Source: Cercophora sp. LCS_1
Lineage: Eukaryota; Ascomycota; Sordariomycetes; Sordariales; Lasiosphaeriaceae
Assembly (NCBI GenBank): GCA_036250225.1
Contig: JAPZLL010000036.1
Span: 186,001-250,000, forward strand
Direction: 5' to 3'
Length of the DNA: 64,000 nucleotides
Part shown: piece after piece, positions 1 to 10,372 of the stretch
How positions within the stretch are numbered: the stretch's first letter is position 1
How the letters are laid out: each line of letters begins with the position of its first letter
The notes under the pieces: generated by a model
Told to the model about the DNA's origin: nothing
The model's input: only the letters and a program-made list of their open reading frames with translations
Database searches by the model: none
Made by a program: the position numbers and the translations under genes

Positions 1-733
1 GTCCACACCACTCCTGAGGTGTTGCAGGTCATTCGCAACAACGCAGTCAAACCCGGCCAACACTTTTGATCTAAGGCCTAGGCTAGTGCTAGCGTATGGG
101 CATCGATGCAAAACATAAGAGCACGTACGATACATACAAGCGGTATACGTGGGTAGATACCTTCAAGTGCGCTCACCCTTGTCCAAGGAGACGATATGTC
201 GGGTTCTCTTAAGCTTGAGTCTTCCCCTCTTTCCTGGTACTGCACCTGAAGTCGACCCGGCACAAGCAAGCAATCAAGTTATTAATAAAAGCATTCCGCA
301 TCGTAATTGCAACATCTCGGAAATAATTGCAATCACCATGTCATGATAGAATCACGTGAAGCCCAGCATCGACGAGATTGTGATCTTCTTGGCACCTGCT
401 GGCGCAATGTCTGTGTGGTTTTCGAAGGTTCGGTGCGCGCTGTAATTTTAGCCGACTGCCGCATCTGCACTTGGCCCGACGCCCCGTTTAGACTCGTGAG
501 ACAAAAGCTCCTGTCAACTGCCAACGTCAACTGCCACTTGCTGAGCGACCACCGAGTCTGCCATCCTGCGAATCTGCGTCACCGCTGACCGTCTTCGCGT
601 GACCACGTTGCGCAGTCGCATCCGACCAGCGATCACCCACTTGGCAAGGCCAACGACATGGTCACTGGGCGGCGATAGCCCTCCCTTCCCGAAGCTCCAC
701 ACTCCGAGCCCACGATTACCCCGAGCCTCGACC
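1..733. other. Left-edge intergenic region
   Basis: No convincing coding frame was found on either strand. The short open frames here lack family features. The last part, immediately before the ATG at 734, is the likely promoter and 5' UTR of the DENN-domain gene. Confidence 0.5.
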
Positions 734-2756
734 ATGGCCGCAACCCGTCGAGGTCAACCGGCTCTCTCAGTCCGGCTACCCCAACCTGCAGTGCCCGGCG
801 CGCTCCCCGACCTCCCACCCATCTCGGCCCTTTTCCTAATTGATTTCGACGTCAAAGCCGGGTATACGATTGCCTGGAAACGAGCGGTGCCGGGGCTTGA
901 GCTGGAGGGCATCGTCGAGTACAAGAGCTTGCCGTCCGGCTTGCACACAGTCACCGACGACCTTGTATACTTTGTCCACGATAATGGCCACGCCGGCCTC
1001 AGCGCCTTTGTCAATGAGAGGACAGAAGAGGAAGCAATGCGGCATGCGCGCATGATTGCCGTTGGCGTACTCGTCCCCCTCAGTTATGGGCGACTGGGTC
1101 GGGCATGGCGACATGCGCCAGCTTTGAAGGAGATGGCAAGGTAAGTGCGGATGTTGTTGTGCTGTTCGTATGACAGGCGGGCTGACGGTACCTCGTACAG
1201 CGCGCTGGCAGCGGATGGAAAGCAAACACAGCTTCTCGAGCGGTACTGGGACCACAACGGGGCGCGGGAGACGTCAGTGCCGCAACCCTTGAAGCCACTG
1301 GCCGAAACTCCCGTGTCTTCGCCGGCGCTGAGCTTTAAGTCGGCTCGTCCCGGCGGTCACACTAGGAATCGGTCCGCCTCCGACGGTGCCGCCCTGATCC
1401 CTCCGGGCCACCGGCTTTCCCCATACCATCCAGCATGGAGCCTCACGTCGTTGCTCGACACATTTGGCCCTCTGATATTCCCAATTCACCGTGCTGCTCT
1501 CCTCCGCAAACGCATCTTAATTTCTACACATGCACCGGTGCATGAACCCTGTAACTTTGGTACGTTCGTCACAACAATTGCGCTGTCCCAAGCTAACTCC
1601 TCTAGTTTATGACATATCTGTGCTCTCCAACATTCCCCTTTCGGTATGCGACGTCGTGGAGCCCTCGGCCTCTGTTCAGCGTCTCCGTCCTCTGTTTAAC
1701 ATTGGGGTTCATGATATCTCATACCTCTTGGAGCACCAAGCGGCCATGAAGCAGCCGCGAAGTCGCGACGACGATGACGATGATAGTGCCATCTCCGACG
1801 AGGCGACGGCTGGCTGGGTAGCTTGCACAACCGACAGTATTCTCGCCATGAAGGAGAACCTCTGGGACATGCTCATCACATTGCCTCCACCCTATTCCTC
1901 CAACGCCAAGGAGCGAGTCTGGCCGACCGTTGAATGCCCCAAGGGAGTCCCCATCAAGGCCACTCAGCGCGACCTCCGCCGCTTCCACTCCCTGAAGCTA
2001 GGCCTCACCCGCCTCGCCTCTTCTACTATCCCCCAACCACCCCGCAGCTCCCACTCCGATACAACAACGGAAGCCTCCGCCCCCAGCTCCTCTGCCATAC
2101 ACCTCCCATCCCGGCCCGCCACGGCGCCTGAGGAAAACAACCCACATATAATCCCCGACGATGAAACAGACCAAATCGTCGAACCAACAACCTGGGCCGC
2201 CCTCGCCTATTCGGGCTTCATGTGGTGGGCATCAGCCGGCGAGCAGCGCGGCGCGGACGAGGTAGACGAGCTGGCACACGACAATGCGCTCCTAGCAGAT
2301 TTGGCCCCCACACTTCCCATACAGCGTCGTTCGAGCTTCAATGCCCCTCTCAGTGCCGGTCTCGCTGATTCGATATCATCTCTCACAGCACGGCGCGAAG
2401 GGAGCGAAGCAGACGACGAAGAGCGAGCAAGGGTCGAGTTGGCTATTATTGCGTATTTCCACAGGTTGACTACCTCGATGCTTGGTGTTCTAGGTGACAT
2501 TGTAGACACTTCAGACGAGGACGATCTAATCGGGATGGACACAGAGGCAGATGGCGAAGGGAGTGAAGGGGATGAGGTTGGCTTGCTGGGCCGAGATGGT
2601 GTAAGAGTTGATAGCGAGGCATTGGCACAGATGGGACTGGATGTATGGAGTAAGAGCGATGCTGACTTTGTGGGGGAGTTGATGGCCAGGTATTTTGGCA
2701 GGAGGGCGTGGGTTGAGAATAAGGGGGTTGAGGTTTGTGGATTGAGGGTGTGCTGA
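734..2756 (+). CDS. DENN-type protein of the LCHN/Anr2 (DENND11) family
   Basis: Predicted protein of 638 aa from three exons: 734-1140, 1201-1559 and 1606-2756. Introns 1141-1200 (GTAAGT..CAG) and 1560-1605 (GTACGT..TAG) keep the frame. The N-terminal part (ALFLIDFDVKAGY, then ELEGIVEYKSLPSG) matches the uDENN-like start of LCHN/Anr2 proteins. After the second intron the frame continues as VYDISVLSNIPLSVCD and ISYLLEHQ, followed by an acidic, low-complexity C-terminal half resembling the DUF4484-type region. DENN-fold proteins typically act as Rab guanine-nucleotide exchange factors or regulators in membrane traffic; the exact target of this family is not settled. The start at 734 is chosen because it follows a clear ACC-ATG context and begins the conserved part. 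The family call rests on recalled family resemblance and was not searched. Confidence 0.75.
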
Positions 2757-3443
2757 GTCGTGTAGGTTATGTTGGCGGGACTAGGAGTTGGGGAAAATGG
2801 TGTTTGGTATTGGAATGCCTTTGGTAGGATTATATATGGCTATGTCATAGCCTGGTTTCCCCTGAATGTTTGCTTGCCCACTGTCATGTTGACACTTGTA
2901 TTGCTTACCGGCTACCCTCTCAGTCAATATCTCCCGCCTGCTCTCGCGACATTTAATCATTATGGTTCGCAAAGCGTCTCATTGGATACGAGGGCGTTAT
3001 AGGACACCGATCGACCAACTCGAATCATCCGAACAAGTATGAGGGAAGCAAATCGTTCTCATTGTATTCGGTTATCGAGGAGCCAGCTACATTACGTTCC
3101 ATCCGCCAATTCAACAAATACCACCCAAATAACCATTAAAGGCGGTGTATCTGAAGAAGAAAAAATATGTAACCATCCACCGCTGGTTAGTTTATGCCCC
3201 CGAAAAGCCAAACAGGTCCAACGTAAAGGAAATTACCTGAATATGACCATCGAAATGCCTTGTATCTAGGTTTATGCCCTTGAAAACTAAAATGAGGGTC
3301 AAGGTAAAGAAGCTCAATTCAGAGCCGTTGTTAAAAAAATTAAAAATTAAAAATTAAAAAAATAATAAAAAAGTAGATCCCAAATAATGAATGTGTTTGG
3401 TCTGTGTCAGAAAATACTCCTATGCCAGCTAAAGAGCCTACAA
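2757..3443. other. AT-rich gene-free stretch with degenerate direct repeat
   Basis: No gene is seen. Base composition turns AT-rich compared with neighbours, with a run of TTAAAAA-type motifs at about 3330-3372. Two imperfect copies of a roughly 40-nt sequence beginning GTTTATGCCC start at 3190 and 3270, so with an 80-nt period. They differ mostly by transitions. The stretch looks like decayed non-coding DNA next to the broken zinc-finger gene. Confidence 0.4.
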
Positions 3444-4097
3444 CTAATAGTAATGACCATGCCGATGGGGGCAATATTTCTGTGTATGGCGTCTGGCGTT
3501 GTCTTTGCGTGGAAAGGATTGTTGGCAGCCCACGTTTGAGCACTTGAAACAGGCGCTCTCAGGTGGTTTGTTGTGTTTGACGTCGTGCTTCTTCAGGTCT
3601 TTTCATGACCGTGTTGTATAGTTGCAGCCGGTGACCGTGCACTTATGGCGGCGCTCGTTGGTATTTTGCGACGAAAGGACGAGTCCATGCTGAAGTTGTG
3701 CTGGAGCAGGCGAGTTACTTCTCGACATTTCGGAAGGGTTTTCAGGTTGAGATGGTGGAGACTCCTGGGGGGCTATGGGCGACGCGAAGACCACAGTATC
3801 GATCCATGGGTCATTGACGAAGAGATCGTCCGTGAAGGACAGGCCATCGGTGTTAGTGACCGCAGCTATGTCAAAAGCTGTCGGGAGGGAGAATCCCCCT
3901 GAAGGCGGCAGAGGCTGATAGAAATTCGGTGGCGGCAGTGACAATACCACATGATGACAATACTGGTAATCATGTGGCACAACATAGACTGGACGCTCGG
4001 AGGTCGAGAGTGGTGAGTCGGGTGATGAATCGTAGGAAACTTCGAAGAGAGGAGACGATATCCCAAACCAGGCTTGTCTTGGGTCGATTGGGGGTTG
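3444..4097 (-). pseudogene. Broken C2H2 zinc-finger gene (in-frame TGA inside finger 1)
   Basis: On the minus strand one frame is open from 4097 to 3606. It encodes a Ser/Pro-rich transcription-factor-like region ending in HKCTVTGCNYTTRS. A TGA at 3605-3603 interrupts it, and the same frame then continues for 52 codons with KDLKKHDVKH and a second finger before TAG at 3446-3444. If the TGA is counted as one residue, finger 1 has exact C-x4-C-x12-H-x3-H spacing. Finger 2 is C-x4-C-x12-H-x4-C. The intact fingers on both sides show that the frame once read through. No ATG was found in the open part, so the 5' end is missing or in another exon. An intron removing the TGA is unlikely because the flanking residues are canonical. 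Stop-codon readthrough or a sequencing error are alternatives. Confidence 0.65.
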
Positions 4098-4620
4098 TTA
4101 AAAGGCCGTCACCTCTTTGGGGGCGACAGCCCGTCGATAAAACAAGGTGTAAGCTCGAACTCGACGATACGAGGTCTGTAATTCAAGTCGAGTAAAGCGA
4201 CTCTTAGGTCCCGTACTCAACCAGTAAGACAAAAGTGATGAGTGGAAAGAAGAATGTTACCAAAATTCAGGTCTGAGGCAGTCTTTATAGACAGGAGCCG
4301 CCGAGTCCCTATCTGGCCCCATTTCAACGAGGCTCTGAGTCCCAGTTGCGTCCAATGGAAGTTGCAACCCAGCCTCACGACAATGGTGGGAAGTTCTGCC
4401 GACTGGTCTGGGACCCTCACACGCCTGCATCCCACTTGTACCGATCCCTACCCACAAGGCTGACCAAGATACCTTGTCGGTACTTCAATTAGTTAACCTG
4501 TACCCCTTTATCCCATATCTCCAGCATGCATAGCTTATCTCTGAAGTGGAAGACGGAGCTGATGAGTCCCAGGTTCAACAGGGTTAGGGTTATCACCGCA
4601 GACTTCATCTCAAACTCAAC
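4098..4620. other. Intergenic region upstream of RMP1
   Basis: No gene recognised. The segment lies between the broken zinc-finger gene, transcribed leftward, and RMP1, transcribed rightward. It should contain the RMP1 promoter and possibly the lost 5' exon of the zinc-finger gene. Confidence 0.4.
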
Positions 4621-5656
4621 ATGGAAACCTCCGCCATCCCACTCACTCATGCATCACCAACCACCCCCAAAATGTCAACAACAAACCCAACAGCTTTCAC
4701 CCACGAATCCCTGAATAACACCCTAACAACCCTCACACCCCTCCGCTCAATCCTCACCTCCTTTCACCACCGCAACAAAAACCAACACCGCCTCTCAAAA
4801 TGGTGGTCCCACGCCTCCAAACTCCGCATCCAACTCACAAAACTACTCCTCTCCGTCACAACCCTCTCATCACTACCACAACCCACCAGACCGACCGCTA
4901 AAACATCACCCCACATGGAAGCAATCACCCTCCGCGCAATCCACCTCCGAACCCGTCTCATCCCGTCAGCATACCTGTAAATCCTCCTCCCCTTATAACG
5001 AGTCTCGAGAGAGCGAAAATAACTGATTTTCCCAAAACAGGGCATTCACCCAACTCATAGCAGACCGGCAATTCGCCCAAATGGGCCTCATGCTCCTTGG
5101 CGTCCTCGCCCAAGTCGACAGTTCACTAGCTACATACGCAGACGGGCCAGGCGTGGAAAGTGACACTGCCGAGATGGATTCGCCAGCGCCAGTAGCGACA
5201 AGTCTACCAGTGTCAGAGATGGAGGCAGAGGAGCAAATGAAGCCGGCGGATATTGGCGTTGCCGTGTCACGAGACGAAGTGATGATGGACTTGAATGTGG
5301 ATGTGGATGTGCGGCTGGTAGAGGACAAGACCAAGCCCAAGAAAAAGAAGAGGGCGAGGATGGATGAGTTTGATGATATTTCTGAGCGCTTGGAGGATGG
5401 GGGCAAGAACGGGTCACGAGAGGGGGAGAAACCCAAAATGAAAAAAAAGGTAAAGGCGAAGGGAGATGAGTTTGGTGATATTTTTGGTGGGCTCGACAAG
5501 GGTGGAACATCACGGACAGAGGACAAACCCAAGTCGAAGAAAAAGAAGGCGAAAGGGGATGAGCTTGATGATATCTTTGGGGGCTTGGAGAAGAGCGCCA
5601 AGAGGGCGAAGAAGAAGGAAAGGGACGAGTTTGATGACATCTTTGCAGGTTTGTAG
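4621..5656 (+). CDS. rmp1: RNase MRP subunit Rmp1-like protein with repeated acidic C-terminal motif
   Basis: Two exons, 4621-4976 and 5041-5656, joined over a 64-nt intron (GTAAAT..CAG, branch-like CTGAT near its end), give a 323-aa protein. The N-terminal helical domain carries HHRNKNQHRLSKWW (about residues 49-62), the hallmark of the Rmp1/NEPRO RNA-binding domain, and exon 2 continues it as FTQLIADRQFAQMGLMLLGVLAQV. In yeast, Rmp1 is specific to RNase MRP, which processes pre-rRNA in the nucleolus. The C-terminal third alternates Lys-rich runs with four copies of a DE(F/L)xDIFxGL-like motif, the last ending the protein. The ATG at 4672 is an alternative start. The family assignment is confident; the role of the repeats is unknown. 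Confidence 0.82.
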
Positions 5657-6146
5657 TATATAACATGATACCCGGGCGGAGCTCACACTTTTATCACAAT
5701 ATCACTGAACCAGCAAGAGTATGGAGATCACCAATTAAAAACTGCGAATCATACCTACACGTTTCCCATAACCGTCCTTGACGCCGCACAACCCCTCCAG
5801 CGGATCGGGCTGGTCTCACCGGGTTGAAAGGGACAGCTGAACCTCGTCCCAAGCGGCCCATGGCAGCCAGAAACCCTACCCCATCAGCTAAAGAAATGAC
5901 AAATAACGCTCAACTAGTCCTGGTTTTCCTGGCCAAACAGCTAACCCCTCCTATCGTCGCAACACCAGAGTTAAGACATCGCGCAAACACGCCCCAGAGA
6001 TACCAAATGCCGACTCAATGATGCAGCGGATCCATCTTGACCAATGCGTGGGTGGCTTGGCAGACTTTGTGTGTTTTTCAGCCGGCCTTTGCGTTGCATC
6101 GCGGGTTCTGGGTTTGAAAAAGTTGGCGAGATCCCGACACTCAGTA
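5657..6146. other. Convergent intergenic region RMP1 / TUP1
   Basis: This 490-nt gap lies between the 3' ends of two convergent genes. No conserved frame was found. It is expected to hold both 3' UTRs and polyadenylation signals. Confidence 0.4.
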
Positions 6147-8128
6147 TTAGTGTTGGCGGCTGTAGGACCAGATTCGGGCCCTCGTATCGCCTGATCCGGT
6201 AGCAAAGTAGCCACCCATAGGGCTAGGGGCAACCGAGATAACAGAGTTCTTGTGGCCCTGGAGCATGAGCTGGGTCTGGCCAGTACGAGGGTCCCAGAAC
6301 TGGACGCCGCGATCCTTGGAGCCAGAGAGCACCCATGCGTTATCCGGCGTCAGAGCGACACTGAGCACAAAGTCGCGGTGTCCTTCGAATGTCTTGGTGC
6401 ATCTCCCGCCCTTGAGGGGTGGCTGCTGGTTCATGCCACGGGGAGCTGAGAGCTCCCACATCTTGATTGTCTTGTCCAAACTGCCGCTCACCAGCTCACG
6501 TCCACTCGGGGAGAACGCAACACTGTAAACGCTGTCCTTGTGTCCATCGGGGCCCTCGAGGCGCTCGATGAGGTATCCAGTCTTGATATCCCATACCCGC
6601 ACACTCTTGTCAAGCGATCCGGCGGCCACGAACTTGGCATCGGGCGACATGGCGACTGTCGTCACACCGTCTTCGATAGTCAGCGTCAAAATGTTTGTTC
6701 CGGTCTCAATATCCCAGAGTCTGACAGTGCGGTCGCCGCTGCCAGAGGCAATGGTCCGGCCGTCGCGGGCGAAATCCAGCGAGTAAATATCTTGCTCGTG
6801 GCCCGAGAAGGTGTTTCGGATACGCTTTTGAGCAATGTCCCAAACCTACTCCAGTTAGTGGCATGCCCTGCAAATACGAACAACGACTTACGCGAATCAT
6901 CTTGTCCTCCGCTCCAGTGGCAAGGTACTTGCCGTCTGGGCTGAAGCACACACTCCGGATGTAGAGGTCGCCATCTAGGTCGATGCTGTCGTCCTGAAGA
7001 ATGCAGATTTTCTCGCCCGTCGCGACATCGTAAATTTGGGCAGAGCGGTTGCATCCAGTCGCTACGTACTTGCCGTCGGCGCTGAATCTCACACAGCAAA
7101 CCACGCTTTCGTGCTGCAGTGTGTGGACCAAGTCGACATCCAAAACACGAGGGACGCTCTGGTTGAAAACCACCCACCAATCGTCCTTGACTTTCTTCAC
7201 GTGGTTGGGCAGACGGTCGGGGTCGAGATCGCTCAAGACATTACCCGGAACAGGGCCGGCAGGGTGCTGTCCCATGCGGGACTGATCCGGCGTGGGATGA
7301 GTAGGGACTTGAGGAGACTGGCCGGGCCCGTTGTACGGAAGCGGCGTGTTAATCTGGGGGGTAGCCGGGCCGCCAGCGTTTGGGGGACGTCCAATGCCCG
7401 GCTGGCCGCGCTTTGGGCCCGGCGAAGCCGTGCTCTGGGGAGGCTGCTGGGAGGGGAAACCACCCGGGCCCGGCGGCTGGGGGTATGGCTGCGGGAAATT
7501 GGCCGGGTGAGGCGGCGGCGGCGGCGGTGGCGGGCCTGGCTGGATCCCTGGCGGCGGTGGTGCCGGCATATGGGGAGGCTGATCCGCCTGCGGCGGGGGA
7601 GGAGCCAGACCACCGCCCTGGCCAGCCTGTCCAGCCATTATCGCGCTGAACACATTATTCCCCATACCAATCGAAGGTGGCTGCGAGGGACCAGCATGTT
7701 GTTGGGGAGGGTTCATCCCGCCTGGAGGGCCTCCACGGCCGTCGGCCAACTGCCGGCGCATGATCGAGAGCTCTTCCTCGTACCTATCGATGCAAGGTCA
7801 GCTGTGGCCTCAGAAAAGCAAAACATTGGCAGACTCACTTTGCCTTGAGCTGGATCTGTGCCTGTTCCATCTGGAAGACCCTGTCACGAATAGCCTGCAT
7901 CTCCTGTATCTGATCGCGAACTACATTCGACACGTTAGTCATTATCTAGCCCTCAACGCCATTATGCATAAGCGGGTGGTTCTCACGCTGGTGATCATAG
8001 TCCTGTGTCTGGCGCATCTGGGTCTCAAACTCGGCACGGATCTGGTCGAGCAGCTCATTCAAACGACCGCCTCCACCATTTGCAGGGGGTGCTCCCCCCA
8101 TGCCTCGGTGTCCCGGATACATAGACAT
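6147..8128 (-). CDS. tup1: Tup1/RCO-1 general transcriptional corepressor (WD40)
   Basis: Four exons read leftward, 8128-7987, 7920-7839, 7783-6892 and 6845-6147, giving 604 aa. Introns are 7921-7986 (GTGAGA), 7784-7838 (GTGAGT) and 6846-6890+6891 (GTAAGT), all phase-consistent. Residues 1-85 form the Tup1 tetramerisation/Ssn6-binding helix (RLNELLDQIRAEFETQ, then QIQEMQAIRDRVFQMEQ). A Pro/Gly/Gln-rich linker follows. The C-terminal half is a seven-bladed WD40 propeller with repeated GH...WD units (VVCCVRFSADGKYVATG; VRLWDIETG; VRVWDIKTG; IKMWEL; VQFWDPRTG; RIWSYS). Tup1 acts with Ssn6/Cyc8 in the nucleus as a corepressor of many regulons; in Neurospora it is RCO-1 and in Aspergillus RcoA. 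Length and order are those of a normal, intact gene. A gene-poor region of about 2.2 kb precedes it. Confidence 0.93.
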
Positions 8129-10372
8129 GGTCGACGATTAAACGGCGTCGTCAATATCGGAAGAGGTTGCGGCGATGGCGACGATGACGCCGATGGGGAT
8201 CGGAGGGATCGGGCGACGTGGGTGGGAAAATTTCCACCCACAGCCGTGCCTAAGATTCAGCCCTTTTTTGCGACGGGCACGCGCGGCGCAAAAACGCGGG
8301 AGTCAATCCAAATTCTTTGATCAGGGCAGCGACGAATGCGACAGGCGCGGTGCAAGCTTAGGCCCGGATGGGGGCTGCACCAATGTTGGCGGGTGGAATT
8401 GGGGGGTCAAAGTGGGCGATGGCGATGTGTTGTGGTGTTGTGCCGTTGGAAAGAGGAAAGGAGGAAGCGGGAACAGAGGAGACCTTCTGAGCCCCCTTCA
8501 GTATCATAAATGGCTAGGAACGGCAGCCGCTACCACAACCCATGTCAGAGCTCACCCGCAGGGACCGGGATCAAATTGTGGCTGCTGGAGAGAAGCAGCT
8601 CAAGGGTGGGGCCCCCTGTCTGCGGGTCTGTGGTGGGGCCTTAGGTCTGTGCGCGTGTTTAGCGTGCTGAGCCGTACCGCGGAAGGCAACTGCAGGTGGT
8701 GGGTCCCACCCCGCACAAAATAAGAGGCACCCCTTCCAACCGCAAGTTTTGGCCCGCGAATGGCTCATCACCGGAGGGATTGGCGCAGACTGGTCTTTGG
8801 CTTTTGAGCAATATATGATGCGAAATGGCCCATTCTACTGATATTACCGGGCGTGAGGGGTCAATATAAGCCGACATGTATCAGGCTCTGCCTCTACGAG
8901 CCCCATCGACTGCTGCGCTGTCTACTGTGTAGGTTGGATCTGGTGCGCCTGTTTTTTTTTTGGATGACAAGGGGTGGGGTGCGTCCCGAGCCTTTCCAAG
9001 TCTGAAAAATATCTCCCGTGCAGGAGTTTCCCGAGAGACCAGCATCGTTTGTGAGAGTTCACTTTTTCCGGACGACACCCAAGGCTCTCGCCCACCAGTT
9101 CTCTCCGCGACGCCCTCTCGGTGCCTGGATTTATGTATATACAACGCTGCCTTTGACGCCCTCTTGTTTGCGCGGTCAATTTGCCTGCTGCGACGTTGCG
9201 ACAAGTGGTTTGCAGCACAGAAGCGATGAGGCGACCTCTCCAAATCAGGCAAGGCTAAAAAAACTCGGGGGCGTGCCGCCTCTGGCAGCCTGTCTTCGCC
9301 CTGTCCAGCCGCGTGGGTTGTGTGATTGAAGGGTGCTCGTGCGAGGCGTGCCGCTCACGCCGGCCGTAGGCCTAGCAACCCCCCACGACTATCGCCGCCA
9401 ACCGGGCGGGCCAGCGACCAAGACTCCACGCCGCATCAGACGACGAAACTCGGTCGCCAGGTCGCACAAAAAGGCATCCGTGGATCCGTTCCGTTCCAAA
9501 GCTCTCTGACTGACTTTTGGCCTCCTTTGGCGGTGAAACCTGCATGCGCCAAACACTGGACACACGGAGAGATCTGCAAGCGGCACACACGGTGGCAGTG
9601 TCACATTTGCCTGGCTCGGCTACCATGCGCGCCAGATTTCTCCCGAAGAATAAAACGACGCTCGCATGTTTGCCACAAGGTGAGGAAGCCATCGGGCCGC
9701 GGGAGCTTGTTAGCTTCGGTCTGAGACCCCATCTCTCCCATTTTGGCGCGTTGTGGGGGCTGGCGGGGTGTTGGAACCTTGCGTCTTGCGCAGCACCCCA
9801 CAACGTGCTTCAGACAGCAGCCGTTCTGTGATGTACCCGCAGCACTTCACCAAACCATTCGGCCGTGCATGCGTTGGCACGGGATAGGACGCGGACCTCG
9901 CCTGCGCTTTCGATGTCTGCCCCCTCTTCCAGGAGGAGGCATTCAGGGTTCCAACTCCCAAACAGCCATGGCTGATGCCGGTCGAAAGGTAATGCGGACA
10001 ATCGCACATCGCCAGGCTCTCCAATATCGAGTCACACGCAACACCCTGAGCTCCATCGCATCTGAGTCCCCACTACTTTGACTCGTCCCCATCCACCCTC
10101 GACGCTCAAGATCGTGTCTCCGGGAAAACCGGGTCCTGAGGACAGAGGCATTCGACGCCCTAGGCTCCAAGTTGTTGTTCGGGCATTTGTAAAACTTGAC
10201 CAGCATGTCCGTCCGTTCAATGTGTTCTCCGTCCAGGCCCTGCAGCTCGGTTGTCCCTCCAATCGTGTAGAAATGTCAGCAATGCCCCGCAGCTTGACGC
10301 CCAAGTTACTCAGCCCTACGACCCCTGGTGCCAGAATGTCCTCGGGCATATCCATTTCTACATCCAGCTCAA
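8129..10372. other. Long gene-poor region upstream of TUP1
   Basis: About 2.2 kb without a convincing gene. Several overlapping open frames of 100-180 codons occur on both strands, but none shows a domain, a codon pattern or a splice structure I recognise. The left part must hold the divergent TUP1 promoter and 5' UTR. The right part precedes the broken HET gene. Long regulatory 5' regions are common for fungal regulators. Confidence 0.4.

Noticed and set aside
8175..8723. 182-codon plus-strand frame upstream of TUP1
   Set aside because: Gly/Trp/Arg-biased composition, no domain, and it overlaps the likely TUP1 promoter.
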